Positions 10,811 through 21,677 of a stretch of 64,000 bases of DNA are shown here, one piece after another. The translations under genes and the position numbers were made by a program. The notes below the pieces were generated by a model, which had not been told where the DNA came from, ran no database searches, and saw only the letters and a program-made list of their open reading frames with translations. The number at the start of each line of letters is the position of its first letter. Within the stretch, counting starts at the first letter, position 1. This DNA comes from Diphasiastrum complanatum (lineage: Eukaryota; Streptophyta; Lycopodiopsida; Lycopodiales; Lycopodiaceae), in contig CM055106.1 of the NCBI GenBank assembly GCA_029204225.1, forward strand, positions 25,629,368 to 25,693,367. Direction: 5' to 3'.

Positions 10811-12314
10811 GTCAGTTCCGATCAGTGGGCAACGTCGAGTGGAACCTATGGGGACAGACGAGACGTCGAATGGATTGACGGGTGGCCCGAGACCTCCGTC
10901 CGAAGTTCCGCCCAAAAAACATCTTCAGGGACACTTGACCGGTCGGGGCCTGGAATTGGTCCGACTTGTCCGGAGTGGCCCGGAATGCTGTGGAAAGGCT
11001 CGTGGGCCCCATAGTGACCATATAGATTCATCCTGACATGATTTCAACGTTGTTTGGTCAAAATGACCATTGGTCCCGGCGATAACGTAGTTAGGGCACA
11101 TGAAAAAGGACTACTTTTGCTGGTTTCCGACCAAATGTCCAGTTTCTATGATCGAGGCCCATTTCACGTATAGTCAGTTCCGACCAGAGGGTAACGTCGA
11201 GTGGAACCTGTGGGGACAGACGGGACGCCGAATGGATTGATGGGTGGCCCGAGACCTCCGTCCGAAGTTCCGCCTAGAAAAAGTATTCAGGGACACTTGA
11301 CCGGTCGGGACCTGGAATGGGTCCAACTTGTCCGGAGTGGCCCGGAATGTAGTGGAAAGGCTCGTGGGCCCCATACTGACCAGACGGATCCAGCCCGAGC
11401 GACTTATTCGGAGTGGCCCAAAATGCTGTGGAAAGGCTCGTGGGCCCCATACTAACCATACGAATCCAGCCCGACATGATTCCAACGTCGTTTGGTCAAA
11501 ATGACCATTGGTCCCAGCGATAGCATAGTTAGGGCACATGAAAAATGACTACTTTTGCTGGTTTTCATCCAAAGGCCCAGTTTCTTCGAACAAGGCCCGT
11601 TTCATGTACAGTCAGTTCCGACTAGTGGGCAACATTGAGTGGAACCTGTGGGGACAGACGGGACGCCGAATGGATTGATTGGTGGCCCGAGACCTCCGTC
11701 CGAAGTTTCGCCCATAAAAAGTCTTCAGGGACACTTGACCGGTCGGGACCTGGAATGGGTCCGACTTTTCCGGAGTGGCCCGGAATGTTGTGGAAAGGCT
11801 CGTGGACCCCATAATGATCATATGGATTCTGACGTCGTTTGGTCAAAATGACCATTGGTCCCGGCGATAGCGCAATTAGGGCACGTGAAAAAGGACTACT
11901 ATTGCTGGTTTCCGTCCAAAGGCCCAGTTTCTCCGAACGAAGCCCATTTCAAATACGGTCAGGACCAGTGGGCAACGTCAAGTGGAATCTGTGGGAACAT
12001 ACGGGACACCGAACGGATTGACGGGTGGCCCAAGACCTCTGTCCGAAGTTCCGTCCAGAAAAAGAATTCAGGGACACTTGATCGGTCGGGACCTGGAATA
12101 GGTCAACTTGTCCGGAGTGGCCCGGAATGCTGTGGAAAGGCTCGTGGGCCCCATACTGACCAGACGGATCCAGCCCGACATGATTCCGATGTTGTTTGGT
12201 CAAAATGACCATTGGTCCCGGCGATAGCGCAGTCTTGGCATGCGAAAAAGGACTACTTTTGCTGGTTTCCGTCCAAAGGCCCAGTTTTTCCGAATGAGGC
12301 CTGTGTCACGTACA
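10811..12314. repeat. GC-rich tandem repeat, four units of about 350-440 bp
   Basis: Units start at the word GTCAGTTCCG (10811, 11173, 11611, diverged 11958) and stop where the next copy begins at 12315. Lengths are about 362, 438, 347 and 357 bp. Unit 2 is longer because a segment with GGAAAGGCTCGTGGGCCCCAT is repeated inside it. Base composition is clearly richer in G+C than the surroundings. Open frames on both strands persist only because of that composition and I do not call them genes. The array is flanked by the phosphatase fragment on one side and Copia-A RT on the other. Confidence 0.9.
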
Positions 12315-12324
12315 GTCAGTTCCA

Positions 12325-12630
12325 CTTTGAAGGTGGTAAGTTGTATCTTTACCAACAAAAGTACAGTCAAAAGATTATTGAAGACTTCAACATGCTCGAA
12401 TGCAAAGGTGTGCATACTCCCATGATACTTGGAACAATACTGAGCAAGGCAGATTGTCCACAGACTCTCGAGGAAGAGGAATGAATGGCCAGAACACCAT
12501 GTCGTAGGCTGATTGGATCATTGTTATATCTAGCAGACAACACCAGACCTGATATAGCATTTGCAGTATACAAGCTGAGCCAATATAATCAAAACCCGGG
12601 ATCGTTACATTGGAAGTTGGCAACGAGAGT
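12325..12630 (+). pseudogene. Copia-A RT C-terminal fragment
   Basis: It encodes FEGGKLYLYQQKYSQKIIEDF, LEEEE with a stop, [21 protein letters not shown] and WKLATRV, all standard Copia RT/RH linker text, and matches 41370-41690. It is truncated by the tandem repeat on the left and by a deletion into the LTR at 12630/12631. Confidence 0.85.
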
Positions 12631-12729
12631 CTATTAGTACATAGATTAGATAAACTCGTGATTGAAGACATTGATATTAGTTTGATTTATTCAAACTTGC
12701 ATCGTGTTCTCTGTGGAAGAATAATTATA
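12631..12729 (+). repeat. Copia-A LTR, 3' tip
   Basis: It matches the last 100 bp of the other Copia-A LTRs, except that about 13 bp including the terminal CTACA are lost. It abuts GCATA at 12730-12734, the same junction as in the other copies. Confidence 0.8.
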
Positions 12730-13824
12730 GCATACAATCAGTCTTTTTTTGAGATAACCACAACAGTCATTCTTTCAGAAGATTTGTCTCACACCATCTC
12801 AGGTAGAATTTGCCTGACCCCTTTTTCTAGTGCATGATTCAATTTTAGTCTCCACAAATTCTGTCTCAGAGACAAACCTTCCAAAAACAGAAAAAAATTA
12901 GTTTTTTGCATCATATACCCACTGATAGAATTCGCAAACTATTCGTTGAAGCTCTGAATACTTTCCACGATTTCTTTGACATTTCCACGAATTTTGATCA
13001 GACACATATTTGTATTGTCAGATATTTTTTCTATTTTGAGACACAGAAATCACTTATAGGAATTCGCCGACCCTCAGAACATTGCCTCAAAATTTGTGAC
13101 CATCATTACAAAATCATGGACACTGAGGACAATTTGTGGGTAAATTTGCGAAATCCTAACAAAAACATCTATATATAGACCTCCACCCTTCTCTCCACGA
13201 ATCCATTCTTGAGTTCTACTCTCAAATTCATGCCTACTCTGATGAATTCCACACTATTCATATTTTGTCCAAGATGGCAACTACATGACCATTGATATTA
13301 CACCATCCAGGATCTAACTGATCGGCTTTTCCAATTCTGGCGAGTTAATCCATGGTAAAAGCACCAGCTACGACCTGAACTATTTCAAGAAGTTCCTGCT
13401 AGACGGCGACAAAACCATGGCTCACACCCACGATGGCATTGCCACTAAACTTATCAAAGATCCCAAGCTACGAGCAGCCACAAAGATCCCTTTGATTCTA
13501 ATGGAGGTCCACATAGTCCACATGGATCACATTCCCCCAAGCGATCTTTTTGCACTGACCATAATGTTGAGTGATCCCACTCACACCTTTAAGTGGGCAA
13601 AAAAGATTGCCGAGAATGGGGATGCAGGCACATCTGGATCTGGTTCAGGTGGTGGGATTCAAGCCACTCCAGGCACTTTAGCAATCCAGGAAACCTCCCC
13701 TCCATCCACCACCTCTCTACCACTACAACCACCACTTGCTACCACTCCCACTCCTTCCATCACACTTAGCACCAGAATTGACTCTACTATTCCAACAAAA
13801 CCTTCTCCTGTAGATACCTCTTAG
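12730..13824 (+). pseudogene. B segment with TATA box and B-ORF (copy ii)
   Basis: After GCATA comes the B leader, a TATA box at 13169-13177 (TATATATAG), then coding-like sequence. The B frame shows LIGFSNSGELIHGK, YFKKFLLD, AHTHDGIATKLIKDPKL, MEVHIVHMDHIPPSDLFAL and then a Ser/Thr/Pro-rich tail (13417-13824). I do not recognise this protein. An in-frame TAA (GATCTAACTGATC) near 13313 precedes it and is shared by all four copies. At 13824 it meets an inverted B copy. Confidence 0.6.
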
Positions 13825-15244
13825 GATGGCACCGTCATCAACCTGTCATACTACTTGTTGACCAGACACGATTCCGTAGATGTTGTATTGAAGTTCATTC
13901 ATCAACTAGACCATCTTTTGGGTAGTCAATGGTAATTGCTCCCATATGCCAATGTCAGGGAAGGATCGTTGGTAATTTGGATAAGGCATAGGGTTGTAGA
14001 GGAGAAGATCAAAAAATTGTGTAGGAGAGGGGTTTGGGGGATAGGAAGGTGGAGGTGATTGTGGTGTCAAAGGAAGAGATTGTGGATTTAAAGGAGGTGA
14101 TTGTGGTTTCAAAGGAGGAGACTATTGTGGTGAGGTGGGAGGTGTTGGAATTCTCATGGGAGAGAAAATGTGGGAAGGAGAAGATATGGAGGGAATCTGA
14201 GTGAGTAATTGCAGAGTAAAATTGTCGACATCGACTAAGGAGTCAAGTAGAGGAGAGGTATGTACAGGAGAGGTTTTGTTGGAATAGTAGAGTCAATTCC
14301 AGTGTAAAGTGTGATGGAAGGGGTGGAAGTGGTAGCAAGTGGTGGGTGGAGGGAAGGCTGCATGGACTGTTGAAGTTCTTGGAGTGGCTTCAATCCCACC
14401 ATCTGAACTAGAGCCAGATGCGCCTACATTCCCATTGCTGCTTGCTGCTACTACCACCTGCCTTCTTGTCGCAGCCTGTTGAAGAAGGGCTTCTTGTTGG
14501 ACTACGACATCCTTTGGGACCTGATAGGGTTTAAGGCTCCCGTCGGATTCATCATATTCCATCCCAATGTCACTGGATAAAAAATCTGCAGGTATGCCAG
14601 CTTCAGTGCTGACCGCCTTGTTTGGCCGCTTCTTGATGGATGGGTCTGGCGTAGGATTTGCGACCTGGGGGCTGACTCATTTTCTATTGCTAGGAAATAG
14701 TGTCTCTAGCTCCTTGAGAGCGACTACTGTCCTGTGGCCCAGGTGTTGCTAGAGGATCATCTGTAGAAGGTAACCACGTTTAGTGGTTGTCTTACGCTAT
14801 TTCAGGGCCAAACAGAGTTTCTCGGCAATCTTTTCTACCCACTTAAAGGTGTGAGTGGGGTCATTCAACGTCATGGTCAGCGTAAAAAGATCCATGCGAT
14901 CCATGCGGACTATGTGGACATCCATCAAAATCGAAAGGATCTTTGTGGCTGCTCGTAGCTTGGGATCTTTGATAAGTTTTGTGGCAATGCCATCGTGGGT
15001 GTGAGCGATGGTTTTGCCATCGTCTAGCAGGAACTTCTTGAAATAGCTCAGGTCATAGCTGGTTCCCTTACCATGGATTAACTCACCAGAATTGGGAAAG
15101 CCGATCAGTTAGATCCTGGTTGGTGTAATATCAATGGTCACATAGCTGCCATCTTGGACGAAATATGAATAGTGTGGAATTCGTCAGAGTAGGAGGAATA
15201 GACAGCACGGATAAGGCCCTCATGTTGTTGTTCCGAAAGATGAG
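13825..15244 (-). pseudogene. B segment, inverted neighbour copy (copy ii')
   Basis: The minus strand repeats the B coding-like region: the same FPNSGELIHGK, HTHDGIATKLIKD and PSDLFTLTM words, the amber/ochre interruptions, the Pro-rich tail and the GATCTAACTGATC stop. Together with 12730-13824 it makes an inverted repeat with arms of roughly 0.65 kb. The right end joins an unrelated ORF near 15244. Confidence 0.7.
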
Positions 15245-15304
15245 CTGTCTAGTGAAGCCACCCCATCTTGAAGCGGGCCCGACTCTCATGAAGAATACCT
15301 TTAG

Positions 15305-16423
15305 GCCCTGCTCCGCATTGATGACCTCACACATCAAATCCAAGCTGTGCCTGCCTGTTCCGGAGCCTCAGACCATCCTGAATATTTGGAGGCAGTCACG
15401 AAGATTGACAAGCTCGCACAGGAGCTGTCAGATATGAAGCAACAATTGGAAGATCATAAGCTGGCTGCTGAGTTGCAAATTCAGGATTTGGCAACTGCAT
15501 CTACATAGCCAAAGCTAACACGTCGTAATCAATCGAAGGTATGTGCTGACAGATTCCGTGCATTTGTTGAATGCCTCTAGAAATGGTGTCCACATGCATT
15601 TAATATTGAATTGCAATGGCGTGTGGATTATATGATGCTATCAGGCGTAGTAGGCATCGCCTTCGACGAGTGGAAGCAACCTTGGGACAAGGACAACTTT
15701 CTTTGGTTATGGGCCCAGCTCTCTATCAAGCAGAAAGGATGTCTCTGCTGGGGCATAATGCAGGGTAAATTCCAGGTCGTGCCTTTCGGATCAGCAGAGT
15801 TATACATAGGCTCTTCGGCTATGTATGCTCTTGAATATATGCGAATCAAAGAATTTCAATTTTTGCAGAATGAAGACAATAAGCGACATTTTTGGAAGCA
15901 TAAGTCGTAGTTTCAACTGTACAAGCCACAAGCTACTGCGGATCTAGGTGCTTTCGACGATGCAGGGTTACTGATTCATGTAAATATGGCCTATTTCGAA
16001 TTATTCAGTCTTTATGTGGATTGGGAGCGGAACCTTGCAGAATATTTTGCGGAGATTCGACATAATATGCAAGATAGAAGGAAGTCATTCCGTTACAAGC
16101 AGTTCTGTACATATTTATTTTGGCAGTTTGGTACCTTTGCAGCAAAGACATTGTTTTTCGTTCAGAATCTTTATGTTAAAAGCTCTTTTATTAGATTTTC
16201 AGCTCGTTACTGTAAAGAAATCACACTTCGTAGTGATTCAGATGAAGATAGAAAGTTAACTCATGAGCTGTTTGATGGCACATTGCTCTCGGTTAAGCTA
16301 AAAGAATTTGGCAATTTACCAGTTGGCCGTTATACGAAATCAAAAGAAGACTTGTTGTTGATTGAGGCTCAACAAAACTTGGAGATTGCTCAAAAATTAC
16401 AAGAAGAATTGAATCGTTCCTGA
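15305..16423 (+). pseudogene. Unrecognised 372-codon frame with three in-frame amber stops
   Basis: A single reading frame runs from 15305 (just after TAG at 15302) to TGA at 16421-16423. It is broken only by TAG at 15506, 15578 and 15908. The N-terminus (residues about 25-65) is a heptad-like coiled coil (KIDKLAQELSDMKQQLEDHK). The middle is Trp-rich (WRVDYMML, DEWKQPWDKDNFLWLW) and the C-terminus is charged and helical (LLLIEAQQNLEIAQKLQEEL). Conservation of one frame through 1.1 kb shows past coding use. I cannot assign it to a family. It could be a retroelement accessory ORF or a host gene copy. Confidence 0.6.
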
Positions 16424-16707
16424 ATATTCATTCGAGCCTTTGTCATGGTGATGTTTCTATATGTGATGCTGAATCCAGATCTTTGAAGTTTGATGATGTT
16501 TTGAAGCTTGATTCCAGTTTTTATCAACAATTGATTCACTACCATGTTCAGGACATGCTTCCCGTCATGATACTCATAGACGTTATTTATAATGTGGCTG
16601 GACTGGTATGGCTCAAATACTGAATTGGTGGTCGAGGACCCTTCGTCATGAATGCATGTGGGTTTGAGTTTGCCCATTGAATCAATGGTGACCGCACTGT
16701 CATGATT
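16424..16707 (-). repeat. CACTA-related repeat fragment
   Basis: The minus strand at about 16526-16595 (ATAAATAACGTCTATGAG, GAAGCATGTCCTGAACATG) repeats the plus-strand sequence at about 23085-23155, which precedes the CACTA transposase remnant. It is therefore taken as a piece of the same element. The remaining bases have no match I can see. Confidence 0.55.
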
Positions 16708-17360
16708 TGTGAGAGATTTCAACTAGTTTAGTCTAGTTTAGTCATATTTTGGTAAATTGTCAATAAGAGGCCAAAACTCATTTCAGACTTAGAGATAAAC
16801 TTTTTGAATTTATATTAATTTAAAATACATTCAATAAACACTTTTTGAAAGTGTGGGAAAGTTGGTAGTTGAGTTTGAGAGAGATTCAAATTTGAATGTT
16901 GGGTACTTTGAATATAGACCCAAAAATAGTAGGGTTTACATTTTGGAGGGAAAGCCAAGTGACCAAATAAGGTTTGGACACTCTATAAAAGGATGTAGCT
17001 CATGAAGAGACACATCTTCTCTCATATCTCTCTCATTTCATCATTATACATGGTTCTCTTTGGGTTCTACTACTCATTGGTGCACTCTCATGATGTTATC
17101 TTGCAATTCTATGTGTAGAATGATTATTTATTGCTATTTTTGGTTTCACACGTGTGAAATACGGTAGGGTACTGTAATTGTAGGGAAAGAAAACATATTT
17201 TATATTCTGGTTCATGTTTTATCAGTATTTCTTAGAGTTTGCATCTCATTTGTATGTAGATGCTGATTTTTCTACATTGGCAGGATTGTTGGTTTGCTCC
17301 TTATTGTAACAGAAGATCAGGGACATGGATTGGATCTTGAATGATCTGAAATCATTCACA
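16708..17360 (+). repeat. LTR, family D, plus orientation
   Basis: Bounded by TGTGAGAGATTTC and ...ATCATTCACA, with the primer site immediately after. It contains a TATA-like CTATAAAAGG at about 16983 and a perfect TTTCACACGTGTGAAA palindrome at about 17144. Confidence 0.85.
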
Positions 17361-17373
17361 TGGTATCAGAGCT
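17361..17373 (+). other. Primer binding site of the D element
   Basis: TGGTATCAGAGCT directly follows the LTR, complementary to initiator Met-tRNA. Confidence 0.8.
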
Positions 17374-17725
17374 ATTGTGTTTCAGGTTATGAAAGGATCA
17401 ACCACTTAGAATTTGCTTTGCACAGGAACACAGGTCAAGCTACACGGTAACACAAATAGAAAACACTCTCCACAGCAAGCTCACATAGCAACTGTATTTC
17501 TCAAAATAAAATTATACTGTACATATAGCTGTTTACTCAGGCAACCCATGCATGACCCAAGTTGCCATTGGTGGGATGCATGTCCCATCGACTTGCCTCG
17601 GGGCGAGGCTAACTGATCCTTATCCACTGATAGGACCCACAGTACAGTAACGGAGTGATTCTACTTTAATTCTAACTCTCTCCCTTAAAGTAGAGTCTAC
17701 TTTTTATACAGTCATATACATAGCT
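17374..17725 (-). other. Copia-E 3' untranslated end and presumed LTR remnant
   Basis: No gene. On the minus strand a polypurine run AAGGGAGAGAG (17686-17676) follows the Copia-E RNase H stop, as expected just before a 3' LTR. The sequence beyond it (to about 17400) has no second copy here, so the LTR call is inference. Confidence 0.4.
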
Positions 17726-19050
17726 TTAAAGTCGACAAACTTTAAGTACTGAAAGCTTTGATCTAAACTTATCAAACTTTTCTCCAGTAAGTGGCTTAGT
17801 GAAAATATTAGCTAGTTGTTCTTCTGTGCTACAATGAACAACGTGAATTTCACGACTCAACAGCCTCTCACGTATAAAGTGATACTGAATCTCAATGTGC
17901 TTAGTTCTCGCATGGAACACTAGATTCTTTGCTAGCTGAATGCCACTCTGACTATCGCTATGTAAAGTCATGGAATTTTTCTGCTTCATGCCAATTTCTT
18001 CCAGGTGTTGTCTCAACCATATAGCTTCATGTGCTGCACTACACATTGCCTTATACTCTGCTTCTGTGGTGGAAAGAGCAATTGTACTTTGTTTTTTACT
18101 AGTCCAGGAAAAGCAACTACCACAAAACTAGAATACATACCCTACGGTGGATCTACGATCATCATAGTCACCTCCCCAATCCGCATCCACATAGCCACAC
18201 AACCCAGGTAAACCATCATGCTTCCTGTAAATCAAGCCATACTCTGAAGTGCATTTCACATACCGCAAAATGCGTCTAGCTGTCTTCCAATGCGTTTCCG
18301 TAGGTGCTATCATAAACTGACTTACAATGCCAACAACATAGCATATATCTGGTCTAGTCATGGTAAGGTAAATCAAGCTCCCTACTAAGTGTCTATACAT
18401 CGTAGCATCAAATGACTGTGACTTATCAAGCTTAGAAAGCTTTTTACCTGGTTCAATAGGAGTGTTTACGGGTTTGCAATCCTGCAACCTAAACCTGTGC
18501 AGCAACTCTTTGACATACTTCACCTGTGTTAAACCCACTTCATGTCCTTTTTGCCACACTTCTACTCCAAGGCAGTAATGCATCAGGCTGAGATCTGTCA
18601 TCTCGAATTGTTCCATGAGGTCTTTCTTGATCATGTCTATCATGTCTTGATTATTTCCCATAATAAACAAGTCATCAACATAAAGAGCAATCAAAGCAAC
18701 CATACCATCAAAGCATAAGACATATATATTTGGATCAGAATGTGTTCTCACCATCCCCTTTGAATGAAAGTAGGCAACAATCCTGCTATACCACGCATGT
18801 GGTGCTTGTTTAAGACCATAAAGCGCTTTCTTTCACCATTTAGAAAAGCAAATTTCACATCCATCTGATGCAAAGGCCAACCAAAATGTGAAGCTAAAGC
18901 AATAAGTAGACGTAGAGTATTCTACTTACAAACTGGCGCAAAGGTCTCCTCATAGTCGATGTTTATATATGTGCGTACTCTTTGATCACCAATCTTGCTT
19001 TGTGCTTTGCTGTACTTCCATCTGCATGGTAATTAGTCCTGTATACCCAT
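17726..19050 (-). pseudogene. Copia-E reverse transcriptase and RNase H
   Basis: On the minus strand, RT shows a frameshifted palm with YEETFAPVC near 18950, LYGLKQAPHAWYSRI, and the intact catalytic box ALYVDDLFIMGNN. The RH linker reads YRHLVGSLIYLTMTRPDI. RNase H ends with SDSQSGIQLAKN, RTKHIEIQYHFIRE and EEQLANIFTKPL, stopping at 17726. RT copies RNA to DNA and RNase H degrades the template. Breaks near 18128-18046 and 18840 make it a pseudogene, yet the motifs are much better preserved than in Copia-A. The order INT then RT fixes it as Ty1/Copia. Confidence 0.88.
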
Positions 19051-19052
19051 TT

Positions 19053-20960
19053 TCAACCAATGGGTTTTTTGCCAACTGGTGGTTCTACTAAGTCCCATGT
19101 GCTATGTTTAGCAATTGACTCCATCTCCTCTCCCATGGCCTTGACCCAAATGTCATCATCCTTCGCTTCACCATAAGTCGAAGGTTCTTTGCTTTGAATT
19201 ATGCTAGATAAGAGAGCATAATTTGCTTCATACCTTTCAGGTAGTGTCTTCTCTCTTGTTGATCTTCGTAGCTCTCCCTGGTTAGATGATCCTGGAAAGT
19301 CATCTATGTCGTGGCTCTCTAACAATCTCTCAAACCACTTAGGGAGCTTACTGTCAGGTGATCGACTTCCTGGTGAAAATGTATCCCACTGTACATCCTT
19401 CTCCTTGCATTTGTCACCTGCAACTTCAATCCTTCTTGTACCAAAAGGTTTGTCCCTACCTCTCCAACCTATTTCTTGAGGTTGAGTAGTAGTATCTTGA
19501 GATGTATCCTCATGTTCATCACTCGGAAGGTCAATGAATGGATCATCATCAGGTGGTATCCTCACTATACCATCTTTCCTAGTGGATGTGTCTATCTTCT
19601 CAGCATCCTCGGCTTCATACATTTTGGATTCATCAAAGATAACATCACGACTTATATGGATTTTGTTTTCCACTGGATCAAAACATCTATAGCCCTTTAC
19701 ACGATCATCATATCCTAGGAATATGCACTTGATAGCTTTTACATGAAGTTTACGTCTCTCTTCCTTAGGAATGTGTACAAAGGCCTTACATCCAAAGATT
19801 CGCAAGTGGTTCACCTTTGGCTTCTTCTTCATGAATGCTTCCTCAGGTGTTATCTTTGGTATGGCAATGGCAGGACTTCTATTTTGAAGAAAGTCTGGCG
19901 TGCTACATGCTTCTGACCAACAATATTTTGGTAGTTTCATCTCAGCTATCATAGATCTCGCACTTTCCACAATCATACGATTCTTGCGCTCAGCTATACC
20001 ATTGAGAGCAGGAGTATGAGCTTGCATAAATTGTCTTTTAATCCCACATTGATCACAAAGATCATTGAAGTCATTAGACTTGTACTCACCTCCACTATCT
20101 GATCTTAGGACTTTGATCTTCCTACCTGTCTGATTTTCGACCAATGCTTTGAAGCTCTTGAAGTTATCAAATGCATCTGATTTTTTCTTCAAGAAGTAGA
20201 TCCACGCCTTACGTGACATATCATCAATAAAGGTCATGAAATATAATTCTTTACCTAAGGACATCATCCTCATAGGCCCACATAAATCTGTGTGGATTAA
20301 ATCCAGAATGTTCTTTGCTCTTGCAACACCCCCTTTATTGAACTTCTCTCGATGTTGCTTCCCATATACACAGGATTTGCATATCGATTTCAAGTGATCT
20401 TCTATGGTAGGCAATCATGTTACCATCTCCAATTTTCTCATCAAACTGAGGTTTCTCAAGTTCAAGTGACCAAGTCTCTTATGCCACAACTCAGTTTGTG
20501 ATGGAATGGACGATATAAGTCCATGTTGTCCCTTAATTGTAGCATTCAACCTGTACAATTTTGTATTGGGCTCTCTTACTCCATCCGCAATAACTTTGAA
20601 CTTTTGGTTCACATCCTTCACAAAGCAACGATCATGGGCGAATTCTACTTTCAACTTTTGATCAGTAATGACTCCAACAAAAAGCAGATTTTTCTTCAAA
20701 CCTGGTACATAAAGTACCTCCCTGATCATCCTGCTTTTGCCATCAGGTAGTTGGATTGAAACAATGCCTATCCCCTTGATCTTGCACACCTCACCATTTG
20801 CTTGTGAAACAGATGTTTCATTATCCAACACCTTCAAACTACTGAACCAATTCTTGTTACCTGTCATGTGTCTTGTGGCTCCTGAGTCAATATACCATGC
20901 ACTCATCTTGATTAGATGACAATGCAGATATGAAGATGCTAGAGTCTTCAATCTCACCCT
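19053..20960 (-). pseudogene. Copia-E protease, pre-integrase and integrase
   Basis: Two abutting frames (20960-20415 and 20414-19053) are separated by one TGA. The first has the protease motif WYIDSGATRHM and pre-integrase ELWHKRLGHLNLRNL. The second, 453 codons, has the zinc-finger end CKSCVYGKQHREKF and integrase core acidic residues in LIHTDLCGPM, LRSDSGGEYKSNDF and NGIAERKN, so the DDE set is present. It also has the GYDDRVKGYRC domain and the hinge SKLPKWFERLL leading into the RT start DDIWVKAMGEEMESI. Only the single stop breaks protease from integrase. It is the best-preserved integrase in the window. Confidence 0.9.
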
Positions 20961-21560
20961 CATCGACAAGGTTACCTGCTTGTTTTGGTTTCCCCTTGAC
21001 TTGTTTCGCCAGGAATTTGCGACATTCACTTTTCCAATGGACCTTTGTACCACAATGGAAGCACTTGTCTTTCTTCTTAGTCCTCCTGAGACTTGGCAAT
21101 TTCTGCTTAGAATTCTTCTTGCCCTTGCCCTTGCCTTGTTTTTGGCGTGTCACAAGTGCCTGATCGTCAGTATTTTGACGTCTAGCTTTCACCATTTCTT
21201 GCCATTGCTCTTCTTGCATCAAGATTCCTATGAGCTCGTCAAAGGCTGGCAATCTTTCTCTTGATGCTATTCCGCTCACAAGCATCTGATAGGGTTCTGC
21301 AATGCCGCACAATGCATTGTGCACCAGCTCCACATCACGTATGCGCTCACCAATAGAATGCAGTTCATCTCTCATTGTCTTGATTCTGGTCATGTACGTC
21401 TGAATGTGCTCTCCTTGCACCATGCGGGTACTATTCAACTTTCACTTCAGAAACATGATTCTTGATAGATTTGACGTCTCAAACTGCTCCTTTAGCACAT
21501 CCCATGCCTATTTGGGTGTAACAACATCACAAATGTGGGTAATGATGTGATCCTTCACCC
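20887..21560 (-). pseudogene. Copia-E gag
   Basis: UBN2-type gag, truncated at its N-terminus. The frame begins around KAIALAQHSRWVKDHIITH and is broken by TAG and TGA before the 183-codon ORF 21438-20887. It shows MTRIKTMRDELHSIGERI, ALCGIAEPYQMLV, a Lys-rich linker and a zinc knuckle CFHCGTKVHWKSEC, with Val replacing the usual Gly. It overlaps the protease frame, consistent with frameshifting or mutation. Directly upstream is D-family LTR sequence rather than a normal gag leader. Confidence 0.85.
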
Positions 21561-21660
21561 ACCTAGAGTGTTGTGCAAGGGCTATAGCCTTGACACTTTC
21601 TAACACTCTCCCTCAAGGCATAGTCCTTTTTAGTTACACTTGCCTAGACCACACCCACAA

Positions 21661-21677
21661 CCATGGCTCTGATAGCA
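21661..21677 (-). other. Primer binding site, one mismatch
   Basis: The minus strand reads TGCTATCAGAGCCATGG; the usual form has TGGTATC. It abuts the LTR end CACA at 21678. Confidence 0.7.

Noticed and set aside
10812-12212. Several 60-120-codon ORFs on both strands with GPRPPSEV-like text
   Set aside because: They arise from the GC-rich tandem repeat on opposite strands and shift between units. No coding constraint is visible.
10811-12314. CRISPR-like array
   Set aside because: Units are 350-440 bp and contiguous with no short repeat/spacer pattern, in a plant TE context.
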